Shown: positions 38,038 through 47,060, counted from the stretch's first letter. The stretch: 64,000 nt of DNA from Streptomyces atroolivaceus (GCF_000717025.1 NZ_JNXG01000010.1:149508-213507); one strand, 5' to 3'. The notes: generated by a model not told the origin, from the sequence alone. Program-made: numbers and translations.

Positions 38038-38823
38038 TTACTCTCCTTGAAGTGTGGGAACGATCATCGGTGTGCCGGTCACCGGGTCGGGGACGATGAC
38101 GCTCGGCAGGTCGAAGACGTCCTTGATCAGGGCGGCGTCCACGATGTCCCCGGGGACGCCCTCGGCGACCACCCGGCCGTCCCGCATGGCGACCAGGTGG
38201 TCGGCGAACCGGCAGGCCTGGTTGATGTCGTGCAGCACGGCGATCACCGTGCGGCCCTCGTCGCGCAGCCGCGCCAGCAGGCCGAGCAGCTGGTACTGGT
38301 GAGTGATGTCCAGGAACGACGTCGGTTCGTCCAGCAGCAGGTAGGGCGTCCGCTGGGCCAGCACCATGGCTATCCAGACACGCTGGCGCTGTCCGCCGGA
38401 CAGTTCCTGCACCGGCCTGCCGGCCAGGTCCTCGACCCCGGCGGCGGCCATCGCCTCGGTGACGGCCTCCTCGTCCTCCGGCGACCACAGCGCCAGCAGC
38501 GACTGGTGCGGGAACCGTCCCCTGCTCACGAGCTGCCGGACCTTGATGTCCTCGGGGGCCAGCGGGTCCTGCGGCAGGAAACCGAGTTGCTTGGCCAGTG
38601 TCTTGGGCGCGTAGTCGCCGACGGCACGGCCGTCGAGTTCCACCTGCCCGGCCTCCGGCCGCATCAGCCGCACCAGCGCGCGCAGCAAGGTCGATTTCCC
38701 ACAGGCGTTGGGGCCCACGATGGCGGTGAACGCACCGTCGGGCACGTCGAGGCTGAGCCGTGTGGACACGACCCGGTCTCCGTAGCGCAGGGTGATGTCC
38801 CGCGCGGTCAGGCGTGCGGTCAC
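38038..38823 (-). CDS. ferric-siderophore ABC transporter ATPase (FepC/FhuC type)
   Basis: 261 residues. The GTG at 38823 overlaps the permease stop (GTGA). Walker A is GPNACGKST, the signature LSGGQRQR, Walker [12 protein letters not shown] and the switch His is in [15 protein letters not shown]. The ATPase energises import through the two FecCD permeases. The stop TAA lies one base from the TTG start of the NRPS, whose ribosome site is inside this gene's last codons. Confidence 0.95.
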   Translation of the reverse strand: MTARLTARDITLRYGDRVVSTRLSLDVPDGAFTAIVGPNACGKSTLLRALVRLMRPEAGQVELDGRAVGDYAPKTLAKQLGFLPQDPLAPEDIKVRQLVSRGRFPHQSLLALWSPEDEEAVTEAMAAAGVEDLAGRPVQELSGGQRQRVWIAMVLAQRTPYLLLDEPTSFLDITHQYQLLGLLARLRDEGRTVIAVLHDINQACRFADHLVAMRDGRVVAEGVPGDIVDAALIKDVFDLPSVIVPDPVTGTPMIVPTLQGE

Positions 38824-39815
38824 GCGCGCCTCACCTCCTTGGTCAGCAGCCAGATCAGATAGCAACCGCCGATCGCGGTACTCACCACTCCCACGGGCAG
38901 CGCGACGGGCGCCAGCAGCATCTGGGCGAGCAGGTCGGCGCCTTGGAGCAGAACCGCCCCGGTCAGGGCGGCCGGGAGCAGCGGTACACCGGCCGCGCCG
39001 GCGAGCCGGCGGCCGATCTGTGGGGCCGCCAGGGCGATGAAGGCGATCGGACCGGCGACCGCGGTCACCGTGGCCGTGCAGCCGACTCCCACCAGCACCA
39101 TGAGCAGCCGCAGCCGGTTGAGCCCGACGCCGGTGGCCGTCGCGACCGCGTCACCCAGCGATGCCTGGTGCATGGCGTGCGCCCGCGTGGTCATCAGGAT
39201 CAGCAGTACGGCGATGAGCGCGAACGGGATGGTCAGGTCGTCCCAGCTCACCCCGTTGAGTGAGCCCGCGCTCCAGCCGACGGCGGCGATCGCCACCTCC
39301 AGCTCGGCGCGCAGCACGATCCACGAGTTGACCGCGGTCATCATCGCGTTCACCGCGATACCGATCACGACCAGCCGCAGTCCGGAGAAGCCCCGTTGGT
39401 ACGCCAGCAGGTAGATCGCGGCCGCGACGGCCAGCCCGCCGGTCACGGAGCCCGTGGCCAGCTGCGCGGACGTGCCGGACAGGACGGTGATGGCGACCAG
39501 AGCACCGGTGTAGGCGCCCGCGTCGAGCCCGATGACGTCCGGGCTGCCCATCGGGTTGCGGGTGAGGTTCTGGAAGATGGCACCCGCCACGCCGAGCGCG
39601 GCACCGAAGACGAGGCCGGCCAGCACCCGCGGCAACCGCCAGTCCGAGATCACCACGGAGCGGTCCGCGCCGGTCAGGACGGCGAACACCTCGCCGGGGG
39701 AGGCCCATGACGCGCCGTAACAGAGCCCCAGCAGGCCCAGACACAGCATCAGGGCGACCATGACCGCGATCAGTACGGCGGTGCGTCGTTCGACCTTCAG
39801 TTTGGATGTGTTCAC
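38820..39815 (-). CDS. ferric-siderophore permease, FecCD family (FepG type)
   Basis: 331 residues from GTG overlapping the previous stop (GTGA). FecCD features: WRLPRVLAGLVFGAALGVAGAIFQNLTRNPMGSPDVIGLDAGAYTGAL and AGPIAFIALAAPQIGRRL. About nine to ten membrane helices. It pairs with the second FecCD protein to form a heterodimeric channel. Confidence 0.94.
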   Translation of the reverse strand: MNTSKLKVERRTAVLIAVMVALMLCLGLLGLCYGASWASPGEVFAVLTGADRSVVISDWRLPRVLAGLVFGAALGVAGAIFQNLTRNPMGSPDVIGLDAGAYTGALVAITVLSGTSAQLATGSVTGGLAVAAAIYLLAYQRGFSGLRLVVIGIAVNAMMTAVNSWIVLRAELEVAIAAVGWSAGSLNGVSWDDLTIPFALIAVLLILMTTRAHAMHQASLGDAVATATGVGLNRLRLLMVLVGVGCTATVTAVAGPIAFIALAAPQIGRRLAGAAGVPLLPAALTGAVLLQGADLLAQMLLAPVALPVGVVSTAIGGCYLIWLLTKEVRRA

Positions 39816-40837
39816 AGTGATCCCGCCCCGTAGCGGCGAACCGCCCAGATCAGCATGGGGCCGCCGAGGAACGCGGTCACGATGCCGACCGGCACCTCAC
39901 CGGTGGGCAGCAGCACCCGCGACCCGATGTCGGCGACCAGCAGCAGCACGGGCCCCAGCACCATCGCGTAGAGAATCAGCCAGGGCACCGAACCCGCCGC
40001 CGGCTTGCGGACCAGGTGCGGCACGATCAGGCCGACGAACAGGATCGGCCCGGCCACCGCCGTCGCCGCCCCGCAGAGCAGGGTGATCAGGACGAGCGCG
40101 GCGGCCCGCACCCGGCCCACTCCCGCGCCCAGGGTCTGCGCGACGTTCTCGCCCAGCGCGAGAGCGTTGAGCGCCCTGCTCAGCAGCAGCGCCCCGGCCA
40201 GGGAGACCACGATCGCGGCCACCGGCAGGGCCAGCGGCGCCTGTTCGCGGGCCGCCAGCGACCCGACCGACCAGAACCGGTACATGTCGAAGACGTCCGG
40301 GAGCATCAGCCGCAGGCCGAGTGCGACACCGCTCAGCACCGCGGTCAGGGCGACGCCGGTGAGGACCAGGCGCAGCGGCGAGCGGCGCCCGACGGCGGTG
40401 ACCAGCAGCGCGGCGATCACGGAGCCGATGACCGCGAAGCCGAGTTCGCCGGCCTGCCCGGCGGCCAGTCCGAGTGCCGAGCCGATGGTGATGGCGAACC
40501 CGGCACCCGCGGTGACCCCGAGGATGCCGGGCTCCGCCAGCGGATTGCGGGCCAGCGTCTGGATCAGCGCGCCGGACACCGCGAGCGCGGCGCCCACCGC
40601 GACGGCCAGCAGCGCTCGGGGGCCTCGTACATCACGCACGATCACGTGGTTGTCGGTGCCCTGGTAGTCCAGCAACGCGCGCACGACGTCGCCCGGCGGG
40701 ACCGGGTGCGCGCCGACGCCCATGCTGAGCACGGCGACCGCCGTCAGCAGCACCAGACCGCCGACGAGCAGGCCGACCTGCGGTGCGACGGTGCGCTCGG
40801 CCCCCGCCGGACCGGACGCGCGACCCGCGACGGTCAT
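39812..40837 (-). CDS. ferric-siderophore permease, FecCD family (FepD type)
   Basis: 341 residues. ATG at 40837 overlaps the binding-protein stop (ATGA); longer upstream readings in this frame overlap that gene and are rejected. Key blocks: VRGPRALLAVAVGAALAVSGALIQTLARNPLAEPGILGVTAGAGF and AGPILFVGLIVPHLVRKPAG-like (actual VRKPAAGS). It transports the ferric siderophore delivered by the lipoprotein encoded just upstream. Confidence 0.94.
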   Translation of the reverse strand: MTVAGRASGPAGAERTVAPQVGLLVGGLVLLTAVAVLSMGVGAHPVPPGDVVRALLDYQGTDNHVIVRDVRGPRALLAVAVGAALAVSGALIQTLARNPLAEPGILGVTAGAGFAITIGSALGLAAGQAGELGFAVIGSVIAALLVTAVGRRSPLRLVLTGVALTAVLSGVALGLRLMLPDVFDMYRFWSVGSLAAREQAPLALPVAAIVVSLAGALLLSRALNALALGENVAQTLGAGVGRVRAAALVLITLLCGAATAVAGPILFVGLIVPHLVRKPAAGSVPWLILYAMVLGPVLLLVADIGSRVLLPTGEVPVGIVTAFLGGPMLIWAVRRYGAGSL

Positions 40838-41835
40838 CGCTTGAGCAGCGGAGCGAGCGACGTGTCGATCGCGTCCAGGGTGTTCATGGCGGACCCGTAG
40901 GTCGCGGCCTCGGTGTAGCGGATCGGGAAGGTCTTGCCGGCCTTGACGGCGGGCAGGTTCTTCCACAGCTTGGAGTCGAGGACGTACTGGACCGCTTCGG
41001 AGACGCTGCCGTCGGCGTTGACGGAGTAGGTCAGGGCGTCGGCCTCGGCGAACGCGTCCGGGAGCTCCTCGATGGACGGGTACTCGCTGACCGCGGCGGA
41101 GCCGGGGCCCGCCTTCTTGACCTTGCCGTAGTACGTCGCACCGACGTCCTCGGTGATGTTGGTCCCCCACGAGCCGCCGAACTCCCGGTGGAAGTTGCCC
41201 TTGGCGACCTCGCCGTACGCACCGACGTGTCCCAGCTTCAGCTGGGGCAGCACGCCCGCGTACTTCGTCTTCAGCTCGGCGGCCTTCGCCTCGTACGTCT
41301 TCTGTCCGGCGTCGAACTTCTCGAGGGCGCCGGCCGCGTCGGCCTGCTTGCGGGACAGGTCGCGCCAGGCGGACGGCAGGGACGGGCCGATGGCCACGAC
41401 GGGGGCGATCGACTCCAGCCGCTTGACGTCGATGTCGCCGAGCACGGGGGCGGGGACACCGATGACGATCAGGTCGGGCTCAGCCTCGGCGATGGCCTCG
41501 TAGTTGGTCTCGGCCGCCTGCTCACCCGCCACCTTGGTGAGCTTCTTGTACTCGGCCAGATCCTCCTCGCTCATCATCGGCTCGCCGCGCTTCCACGAAG
41601 AGATCCCGACCAGCGGGGCGTCGGCCTCGATGAGAGCGGGCACGGCGTAGCCGGTGGCCACCACACGCTTCGGGTCGGCGGGGATGGTGATCTTGCCGTT
41701 GTCAGCGGCGAACACCCGGGTCTCGGCCTTCTCCGAGGCCTTGGACCCACCCTCCTCCGAAGAGGACCCGCATCCGGCCAGCATCAGGCTCAGCGACAGG
41801 ACGCCGACGAGGCCGGAGGTTCTGCGTATGGACAT
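40834..41835 (-). CDS. ferric-siderophore-binding lipoprotein (FecB/FepB type)
   Basis: 333 residues. The signal peptide ends in the lipobox LMLAGC. The fold is that of helical-backbone iron-siderophore binding proteins: PADPKRVVATGYAVPALIEADAPLVGISSW, then EAIAEAEPDLIVIG and a C-terminal LWKNLPAVKAGKTFPI. ATG at 41835, with AAGGAG 7 nt upstream; the iron box lies 17 nt further up, so the leader is very short. It is the first gene of the iron-controlled transport/NRPS/export operon. Confidence 0.94.
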   Translation of the reverse strand: MSIRRTSGLVGVLSLSLMLAGCGSSSEEGGSKASEKAETRVFAADNGKITIPADPKRVVATGYAVPALIEADAPLVGISSWKRGEPMMSEEDLAEYKKLTKVAGEQAAETNYEAIAEAEPDLIVIGVPAPVLGDIDVKRLESIAPVVAIGPSLPSAWRDLSRKQADAAGALEKFDAGQKTYEAKAAELKTKYAGVLPQLKLGHVGAYGEVAKGNFHREFGGSWGTNITEDVGATYYGKVKKAGPGSAAVSEYPSIEELPDAFAEADALTYSVNADGSVSEAVQYVLDSKLWKNLPAVKAGKTFPIRYTEAATYGSAMNTLDAIDTSLAPLLKR

Positions 41836-41852
41836 GCAATGCTCCTTGAGAT

Positions 41853-41871
41853 TTAGGTAAGGCTTACCTTA
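41853..41871. promoter_or_regulatory. iron box (DmdR/IdeR-type) of the siderophore operon
   Basis: TTAGGTAAGGCTTACCTTA agrees at most positions with the consensus TTAGGTTAGGCTAACCTAA and is nearly palindromic. It sits just upstream of the binding-protein gene, where a Fe2+-bound DtxR-family repressor would block transcription. Confidence 0.88.
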
Positions 41872-41938
41872 GTTGATGATTTCACGTCCGGACACCCCGG
41901 AAGCGGCATCGAGCCCGCCCCCCGTCCGGCCCGGCTCG

Positions 41939-42790
41939 TCAGTGGTCGTCCTCGTCGAAGTCGGAGACCCCGCGCTTCCAGTAACCGGTGATGTCGTAAT
42001 CGGCCTTCTCCAGCCGCAGTTCGTCGCGGACCCAGCGGCGCAGCGGCTTGATCTGGCCCGCCTCGCCCGCGACCCACACGTACACCCGCTCCCCGTCGGG
42101 CACCGTCACCCCGGTCACGGCCCGCGCCAGGGCGTCGCCGTCTCCCGCCGACGGGCCGGCGGTGTGCAGCCAGCGCACCTCGACGCCCTCGGGCGCGGAC
42201 AGTTCGATCTCCTGCGTGGCGTCGGAGACTTCGACGAACGCCCAGCCCTTGGCACTCCTGGGCAGCTCCTCCAGCCAGCGCGCGATCGCAGGCAGGGCCG
42301 TGAGGTCGCCCGCGAGCAGGTAGCGGTCGTAGGAGTGCGGGACGATCAGCCCGCCGGGCGGCCCCGCGAGGTGCATGACGGCGCCCGGCCCTGCCTCACG
42401 CGCCCAGTCCGCAGCCAGACCCCCGTCGTGCAGGGCGACGTCGATGTCGATCTCTCCGGCGACGGGGTCGTAACGGCGCACCGTGTACTGCCGCGAGCGG
42501 AGCACCGACCCCGCCCAGCGCAGCATGGTCCCGTTCGGTTCGGGCAGCCGCAGCGAGCCGTCGGCCTCCGGGAAGAGCAGTTTGACGTGTTCGTCCGGCG
42601 AGTGGGCCTCGAACCCTTCCGTGCCCGCCCCGCCCAGAGTCACCCGCAGCAGGCCGGCCCCGACCATGACGGTACGCACGACACGGGTCTCCCGGATGCC
42701 GATCGGGTAGCCCACCTTCTCGGCGTGCAGGCCCGCCCGGACCTCCGCGATGCGCTCCAGGTGCCGGTTACGGTGATCAGCCAGCCTCAT
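41939..42790 (-). CDS. siderophore-interacting protein (FAD ferric reductase, ViuB type)
   Basis: 283 residues. ATG overlaps the carrier-protein stop (ATGA). The FAD motif RxYT is in RSRQYTVRRY; AGPPGGLIVPHSYDRYLLAGDLTALPAIARWLEEL and YVWVAGEAGQIKPLRRWVRDEL are the family's NAD(P)H-binding region. The protein reduces the imported ferric siderophore to release Fe2+ in the cytoplasm. Confidence 0.92.
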   Translation of the reverse strand: MRLADHRNRHLERIAEVRAGLHAEKVGYPIGIRETRVVRTVMVGAGLLRVTLGGAGTEGFEAHSPDEHVKLLFPEADGSLRLPEPNGTMLRWAGSVLRSRQYTVRRYDPVAGEIDIDVALHDGGLAADWAREAGPGAVMHLAGPPGGLIVPHSYDRYLLAGDLTALPAIARWLEELPRSAKGWAFVEVSDATQEIELSAPEGVEVRWLHTAGPSAGDGDALARAVTGVTVPDGERVYVWVAGEAGQIKPLRRWVRDELRLEKADYDITGYWKRGVSDFDEDDH

Positions 42791-43026
42791 GCGTTCCCAC
42801 CCGTCAGCAGCTCGGTCCAGTGAGCGAGTTCGGGCTGCTCGGCGAGGTCGGGGTACTCCAGCGTGGCCGCCCCCGCTGCACGCCAGCGCTCGACCAGGAC
42901 CATGGTCCGCACCGAGTCGAGGCCCAGGTCGGTCAGGTTCTCGTCCGGCTCGATCTCGGCCGGGTCGCAGCCGAGCAGTTCCGCGACGTCGGCGCGGACA
43001 CGTTCGGGTGTCAAGGTCTGGCTCAT
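42787..43026 (-). CDS. stand-alone aryl carrier protein
   Basis: 79 residues with AGGAG 8 nt before the ATG. The phosphopantetheine site is S38 in DLGLDSVRTM. The sequence fits the C-terminal aryl carrier half of EntB/DhbB: VAELLGCDPAEIEPDENLTDLGLDS, WRAAGAATLEYPDLAEQPELAHW. The isochorismatase half normally fused in front is absent. It should present an aryl acid (2,3-dihydroxybenzoate) to the first condensation domain of the NRPS. It is co-transcribed with the siderophore-interacting protein gene from the iron box at 43357. Confidence 0.85.
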   Translation of the reverse strand: MSQTLTPERVRADVAELLGCDPAEIEPDENLTDLGLDSVRTMVLVERWRAAGAATLEYPDLAEQPELAHWTELLTGGNA

Positions 43027-43356
43027 CGGATGACTCCTGCAGGTACGGCGCCGACAGCGCGGCCGGCGCGACAGTGGTGGTGGTCACGGCGCCACAGCAC
43101 CGGACGGCGAACGCCCGGACGCGCGTCCGCGGGAGAGGCCCGGCGAGGGTGTCGGCCACCGGGAACGGCCGGGCGCCGCGCGCGGGATACTCCGACCCGG
43201 TGGCGGTGTGACGGGGTGCCGCCGGCGGACGCAGCGGCGAGCACGGCGACACGCCCGGGCCGCCCAACCGGCCGGCCCGGCGCCCCGCCCGGCCTTGCAG
43301 GCCGCGCCGCCCTCCACGTTCCGAGCCAACAGGAACACTCCCTCCCCCTCATAAGC
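43027..43356. other. 330-bp leader between iron box and carrier-protein gene, no recognised gene
   Basis: The distance from the iron box to the first gene is unusually long. All minus frames read as Arg/Pro-rich low-complexity protein without recognisable motifs. It is the position where an isochorismatase domain would be expected. Confidence 0.5.
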
Positions 43357-43375
43357 CCAGGCGAGGCTAACCTAA
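43357..43375. promoter_or_regulatory. iron box upstream of carrier protein / SIP genes
   Basis: On the minus strand TTAGGTTAGCCTCGCCTGG. The first half is a perfect match to the consensus and the second half is weaker. Confidence 0.7.
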
Positions 43376-43546
43376 CTTGAAGCCCGCTGACGCCGAGGCC
43401 CGAAAGTTGATCAACGCCGCACGGGCACCCCGCCCCGCCCACCGGCGGACCCCCGGGCCCGTTCGGCCACCGCCCCGCCCGTGGCCCGCGTCGTAACCGA
43501 AGCCACACCGGACGGATCGGCGACCCCCTGTCCGGACCCGCACAAC

Positions 43547-43565
43547 TGAGGTTACCCTTACCTAA
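43547..43565. promoter_or_regulatory. iron box upstream of the aryl-acid genes
   Basis: TGAGGTTACCCTTACCTAA matches about 15 of 19 positions of the DtxR/IdeR consensus. It is 21 nt before the start of the dhbA-like relic and drives the plus-strand unit. Confidence 0.8.
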
Positions 43566-43586
43566 CATCTCGCCAGGAGGTTACTC

Positions 43587-43808
43587 GTGCCTCAGCACAT
43601 ACCGCGTTCGGACAGGGAGTCCGACGACCGTGCTGTGTCCTGGCGTCCGGCAGGGGTCCCGCCTGTCACCGGTATGCCGCACCGGCAGATCCGGGGACGG
43701 GTCGCAGGCCGGCAGGGCATCGGCGAAGCCGCGGCCACGCCGACCTCGGATTGCCCCGCCACATCACCGTGCGGGAACCGTACGCCGGCGACGGGGACGC
43801 TTCGCTGA
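43587..43808 (+). pseudogene. dhbA: possible remnant of 2,3-dihydro-2,3-dihydroxybenzoate dehydrogenase
   Basis: A 73-codon frame starts at GTG with the strong ribosome site GGAGGT 6 nt before it, directly behind an iron box and ahead of the isochorismate synthase gene. Its middle reads IRGRVAGRQGIGEAAA. The expected N-terminus of a DhbA-type SDR is RGRVALVTGA-xQGIGEAVA. The match is consistent with loss of the GXXXGXG part, followed by non-homologous sequence. Position, ribosome site and motif agree, but the similarity is short, so a spurious short peptide cannot be excluded. Confidence 0.45.
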
Positions 43809-43877
43809 ATCCCCCTCAGCTCCGCCGCACTCCCGTCTCCCGCATCCGCTGACGGAACCATCGAGAATGGAGTCCCC

Positions 43878-45083
43878 GTGTCGCCGGCATCCCAGGCCGC
43901 CACCCACATACCCCCGGCAGGTCCGGCCCACCCGGTCATAGGCGCGGCCACCTCGCTTCTGGACGCCTACACACCGGGCGCCCATTTCCTGGCGACCCCC
44001 CGCCGCACCCTGCTGGCACACGGAGTGGCACGCCAGGTTCCGCACGACGAGCGGACCTTGGACGAGCGGGTCAGCGCGACCCTGGCCGAGGCCGGTGCGG
44101 CCGGACAGCACTCGCCCGTGGTCATCGGCGCCATCCCGTTCGACCACGACGCACCAGCAGCCCTGAGCGTGCCGGCGGCACCGCGCATCGCGCTGCCGCT
44201 CGCCTCCGACCCGCTGATCGCCCTCCCCGCGGGCGTGTCCGGCTCGGCGGACTGGCGGATACGCCCCGTGCCCGGCCCGGACGTCTACGGAGCGGGGGTC
44301 GCCTCGGCCGTGGAGCGCATGCGGCGCGGGGAGTTCAGCAAGGTGGTGCTGGCCCGCACGCTCGAACTCACGTCCCGCGTCCCCCTCGACCTGCCCGTGA
44401 TGCTCCAGCGCCTGGCCCGTCGGGACCCCGCCGGCTACACGTTCGCGCTGCCGGCCGGGGACGGCCGCACACTGATCGGCGCCAGCCCTGAACTGCTCGT
44501 CTCCCGGCAGGGGCGACAGGTGACAGCCAATCCGCTCGCCGGGTCCGCCCCGCGCAGCCCCGACCTCGCCGAGGACGTGCGCCGGGCGGCGACGCTGCTG
44601 GAGTCGGTCAAGGACCTGCACGAGCACGCCGTCGTGGTGGACGCGGTCCACCGGTCGCTCGCCCCGTACTGCACCGAGCTGACCGTCCCCGCCCGGCCGA
44701 CGCTGATCCGTACCGCCACCATGTGGCACCTGTCCACCACCGTCACCGGCACGCTCGCCGCCCCTGACACCTCGGCCCTGGCACTCGCCTGCGCCCTGCA
44801 TCCCACCCCGGCCGTCTGCGGCACGCCCACCGTGACGGCCCGTCAGGTCATTGCGGACACCGAGCCGTTCGACCGCGGGTTCTTCACCGGCATGGTGGGG
44901 TGGGGCAACGCGCAGGGTGACGGCGAATGGGTCGTCACGATCCGCTGCGCCGAGGCCGAGGAACGCACGCTGCGGCTGTACGCGGGTGCCGGGGTCGTCG
45001 CCGCGTCCGATCCGGAGGCCGAGACCGCCGAGACGGCGGCCAAGTTCCGGACCTTCCTCAGTGCGGTGGGGGCCGAGCTGTGA
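43878..45083 (+). CDS. dhbC: isochorismate synthase
   Basis: 401 residues from GTG, with GGAG 5 nt upstream. It converts chorismate to isochorismate (Mg2+). Conserved blocks are complete: the catalytic-base Lys region [29 protein letters not shown], the acidic [40 protein letters not shown] and [22 protein letters not shown]. This is the EntC/DhbC branch rather than anthranilate or MenF enzymes. It is the only evidently intact gene of the aryl-acid branch here. Confidence 0.92.
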   Translation: MSPASQAATHIPPAGPAHPVIGAATSLLDAYTPGAHFLATPRRTLLAHGVARQVPHDERTLDERVSATLAEAGAAGQHSPVVIGAIPFDHDAPAALSVPAAPRIALPLASDPLIALPAGVSGSADWRIRPVPGPDVYGAGVASAVERMRRGEFSKVVLARTLELTSRVPLDLPVMLQRLARRDPAGYTFALPAGDGRTLIGASPELLVSRQGRQVTANPLAGSAPRSPDLAEDVRRAATLLESVKDLHEHAVVVDAVHRSLAPYCTELTVPARPTLIRTATMWHLSTTVTGTLAAPDTSALALACALHPTPAVCGTPTVTARQVIADTEPFDRGFFTGMVGWGNAQGDGEWVVTIRCAEAEERTLRLYAGAGVVAASDPEAETAETAAKFRTFLSAVGAEL

Positions 45084-45093
45084 GCACGGAAGC

Positions 45094-45650
45094 CATTCCC
45101 CGGACGACGAGATCCTGGTGGTCGACGACCAGGACCGCGAGGTGGCACCGGGCGGAACAGGGCACCTGCTGACCCGGGGGCCTACACGATCCGGGGCTGC
45201 TGGAACGCCCCGGACCACAACACCCGTTCCTTCACGGAGGACGGCCTCTACCGTACCGGGCACATCGTCCGGGTCACGGCGAGCGGCCGTCTGATCGTCG
45301 AGGGACGCGCCAGGGACCAGATCAACCGGGGCGGCGAGAAGATCGCCGCCGAGGAGGTGGAGAACCACATCCTCGCCCACCCGTCGGTCCACGACGCCAA
45401 CGTGGTGGCGAAGCCCGACGCCTACCTGGGCGAGCGCATCTGTGCGTACGTGATCCTGCGCCCGGGCGCCGAACCCCTCAAAGCCCTTGCCGTCAGAAGA
45501 TTCGTACAGCGCCGGGGACTGGCCGCCTACAAGATTCCGGACCGTGTCGAGTTCGTGGACGCGTTCCCGCAGACCGGAGTCGGCAAGGTCTCCAAGAAGG
45601 ACCTGCGCGCCGCCGCCGCGGGCCACGCTCCCCCCGCCCCGGACGCCTGA
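45094..45650 (+). pseudogene. dhbE: 5'-truncated, frameshifted 2,3-dihydroxybenzoate-AMP ligase
   Basis: After the dhbC stop the sequence enters a DhbE/EntE homologue in mid-domain: [20 protein letters not shown], then GTGHLLTRG. One base is missing at 45178-45182 and the protein continues in another frame as [30 protein letters not shown], then [33 protein letters not shown] and [13 protein letters not shown] to a stop. Only about the last third of a roughly 540-residue enzyme remains. The core ATP-binding and aryl-acid pocket regions are gone, so it cannot activate a substrate. The lost part was probably removed in one deletion fusing it to dhbC. Confidence 0.88.
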
Positions 45651-45653
45651 CAC

Positions 45654-45672
45654 CCCGGGCACCACGCCCGGG
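45654..45672 (+). terminator. hairpin after dhbE relic
   Basis: CCCGGGC (45654-45660) and GCCCGGG (45666-45672), loop 5 nt, 3 nt after the stop. Confidence 0.6.
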
Positions 45673-45747
45673 AGGACGGTCATCCCTCCACGGCATGCCC
45701 GCGGACCGGCCCCGTGTGACATGGCCGCGGGCTGACCGCCGGCCCGC

Positions 45748-45780
45748 GGCGGGGCGTTCCGCGAAGGGAACGTCCCCGCC
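45748..45780. terminator. bidirectional terminator between dhb relic and ADH gene
   Basis: GGCGGGGCGTTCC (45748-45760) pairs with GGAACGTCCCCGCC (45767-45780) with one bulged base and a 6-nt loop. It lies between convergent genes. Confidence 0.65.
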
Positions 45781-45847
45781 GGACCGGCCGCCCGAGTACG
45801 CCCCGGAGCCTCGTCACGGCACCGGTGGGGTGGGGGCGGGTCGGGTC

Positions 45848-46888
45848 TCAGATCGTCGCGGCGTCGATCACGAACCGGTACCGGACATCACTGTTCAGCA
45901 CTCGCTCGTACGCCTCGTTGATCTCGGACGCACCGATCAGCTCGATCTCCGCACCGAAGCCGTGCTCCGCGCAGAAGTCCAGCATGTCCTGGGTCTCCTG
46001 GATGCCGCCGATACCGGAACCCGAGAGGGACTTGCGGCCGCCGATCAGGGAGAAGAGGTTGACGGAGATCGGCTCCTCCGGGGCGCCGACGTTCACCAGC
46101 GCACCGTCCGTCTTGAGGAGGGAGAGGTAGGCACCGAAGTCCAGCGGCGCGGATACCGTCGACAGGATGATGTCGAACGTCCCGCGCAGCTCCTCGAAGG
46201 TCTTCGGGTCACTGGTGGCGTAGTAGTGGTCGGCGCCGAGCTTCAGCCCGTCGTCCTGCTTGCGCAGGGACTGCGAGAGGACGGTCACCTCCGCACCCAG
46301 CGCGTGCGCGATCTTGACACCCATGTGCCCGAGGCCGCCCATGCCGAGGACGGCGACCTTCTTCCCGGGACCCGCGTTCCAGTGCTTCAGCGGGGAGTAC
46401 GTGGTGATACCCGCGCAGAGCAGCGGCGCGGCCTCGTCGAGCGACAGGCCGTCGGGTATGCGCAGCGTGTAGTTCTCGTCCACGACGATGTGCGTGGAGT
46501 AGCCCCCGTACGTGGGGTCGCCGTTCTTGTCCAGGGCGTTGTACGTGCCGGTGTTCCCCTTGACGCAGTACTGCTCGAGGCCCGCCTTGCAGTTGTCGCA
46601 CTCGCGGCAGGAGTCGACCATGCAGCCGACGCCCACGCGGTCGCCCACTGCGAACCTGGTGACGCCGGAGCCCGTCTCGGTGACGACGCCGGCGATCTCG
46701 TGGCCCGGCACCATCGGGAAGATGCCCTGCCCCCAGCCGTCGCGGGCCTGGTGGATGTCCGAGTGGCAGATGCCGGCGAACTTGATGTCGATCAGGACGT
46801 CGAACTCGCCGACCGCGCGACGCTCGACAGTGGTGCGCTCCAGCGGAGCATTGGCGGAGGACGCGGCGTACGCGGCGACAGAAGTCAT
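45848..46888 (-). CDS. zinc-dependent NAD(P) alcohol dehydrogenase (YahK/CAD-like)
   Basis: 346 residues. Catalytic zinc ligands C41 (GICHSD) and H63 (PGHE) are present, and the structural zinc set is C94, C97, C100 and C108 in [15 protein letters not shown]. The Rossmann motif is [15 protein letters not shown]. The sequence is of the cinnamyl-alcohol/YahK type, reducing a wide range of aldehydes. It is divergent from an XRE/MmyB regulator gene, which is likely to control it. It looks unrelated to the siderophore genes. Confidence 0.9.
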   Translation of the reverse strand: MTSVAAYAASSANAPLERTTVERRAVGEFDVLIDIKFAGICHSDIHQARDGWGQGIFPMVPGHEIAGVVTETGSGVTRFAVGDRVGVGCMVDSCRECDNCKAGLEQYCVKGNTGTYNALDKNGDPTYGGYSTHIVVDENYTLRIPDGLSLDEAAPLLCAGITTYSPLKHWNAGPGKKVAVLGMGGLGHMGVKIAHALGAEVTVLSQSLRKQDDGLKLGADHYYATSDPKTFEELRGTFDIILSTVSAPLDFGAYLSLLKTDGALVNVGAPEEPISVNLFSLIGGRKSLSGSGIGGIQETQDMLDFCAEHGFGAEIELIGASEINEAYERVLNSDVRYRFVIDAATI

Positions 46889-46999
46889 GCGGGAGTGTCT
46901 CCTAAGGAGTGGTCCTGCGCCCGGCAGCTTTCGGTCCGGGCACGCCGTCCAGCCTGCCCCACCTCACGGTTTCCACCCAGGCCACGGCTCTGCGTACGT

Positions 47000-47018
47000 C
47001 CAGTGGTCCTACTACTGG
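47000..47018. promoter_or_regulatory. inverted repeat between ADH and XRE genes
   Basis: Arms CCAGTGG and CTACTGG (6 of 7 paired) around TCCTA. It contains TGGTCCTACTA, one base from the TGGT-N3-ACCA core of the operator at 49060-49078. It is a candidate site for the XRE protein or a secondary GntR site. Confidence 0.45.
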
Positions 47019-47060
47019 CGGGGTCAGGATGGCGTGCGTACGACCGTGGATACTGGACTC

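Noticed and set aside
43023..43568. 181-codon minus-strand frame between the carrier protein and the iron boxes
   Set aside because: It runs through two iron boxes, is Arg/Pro/Gly-rich and has no family signature.
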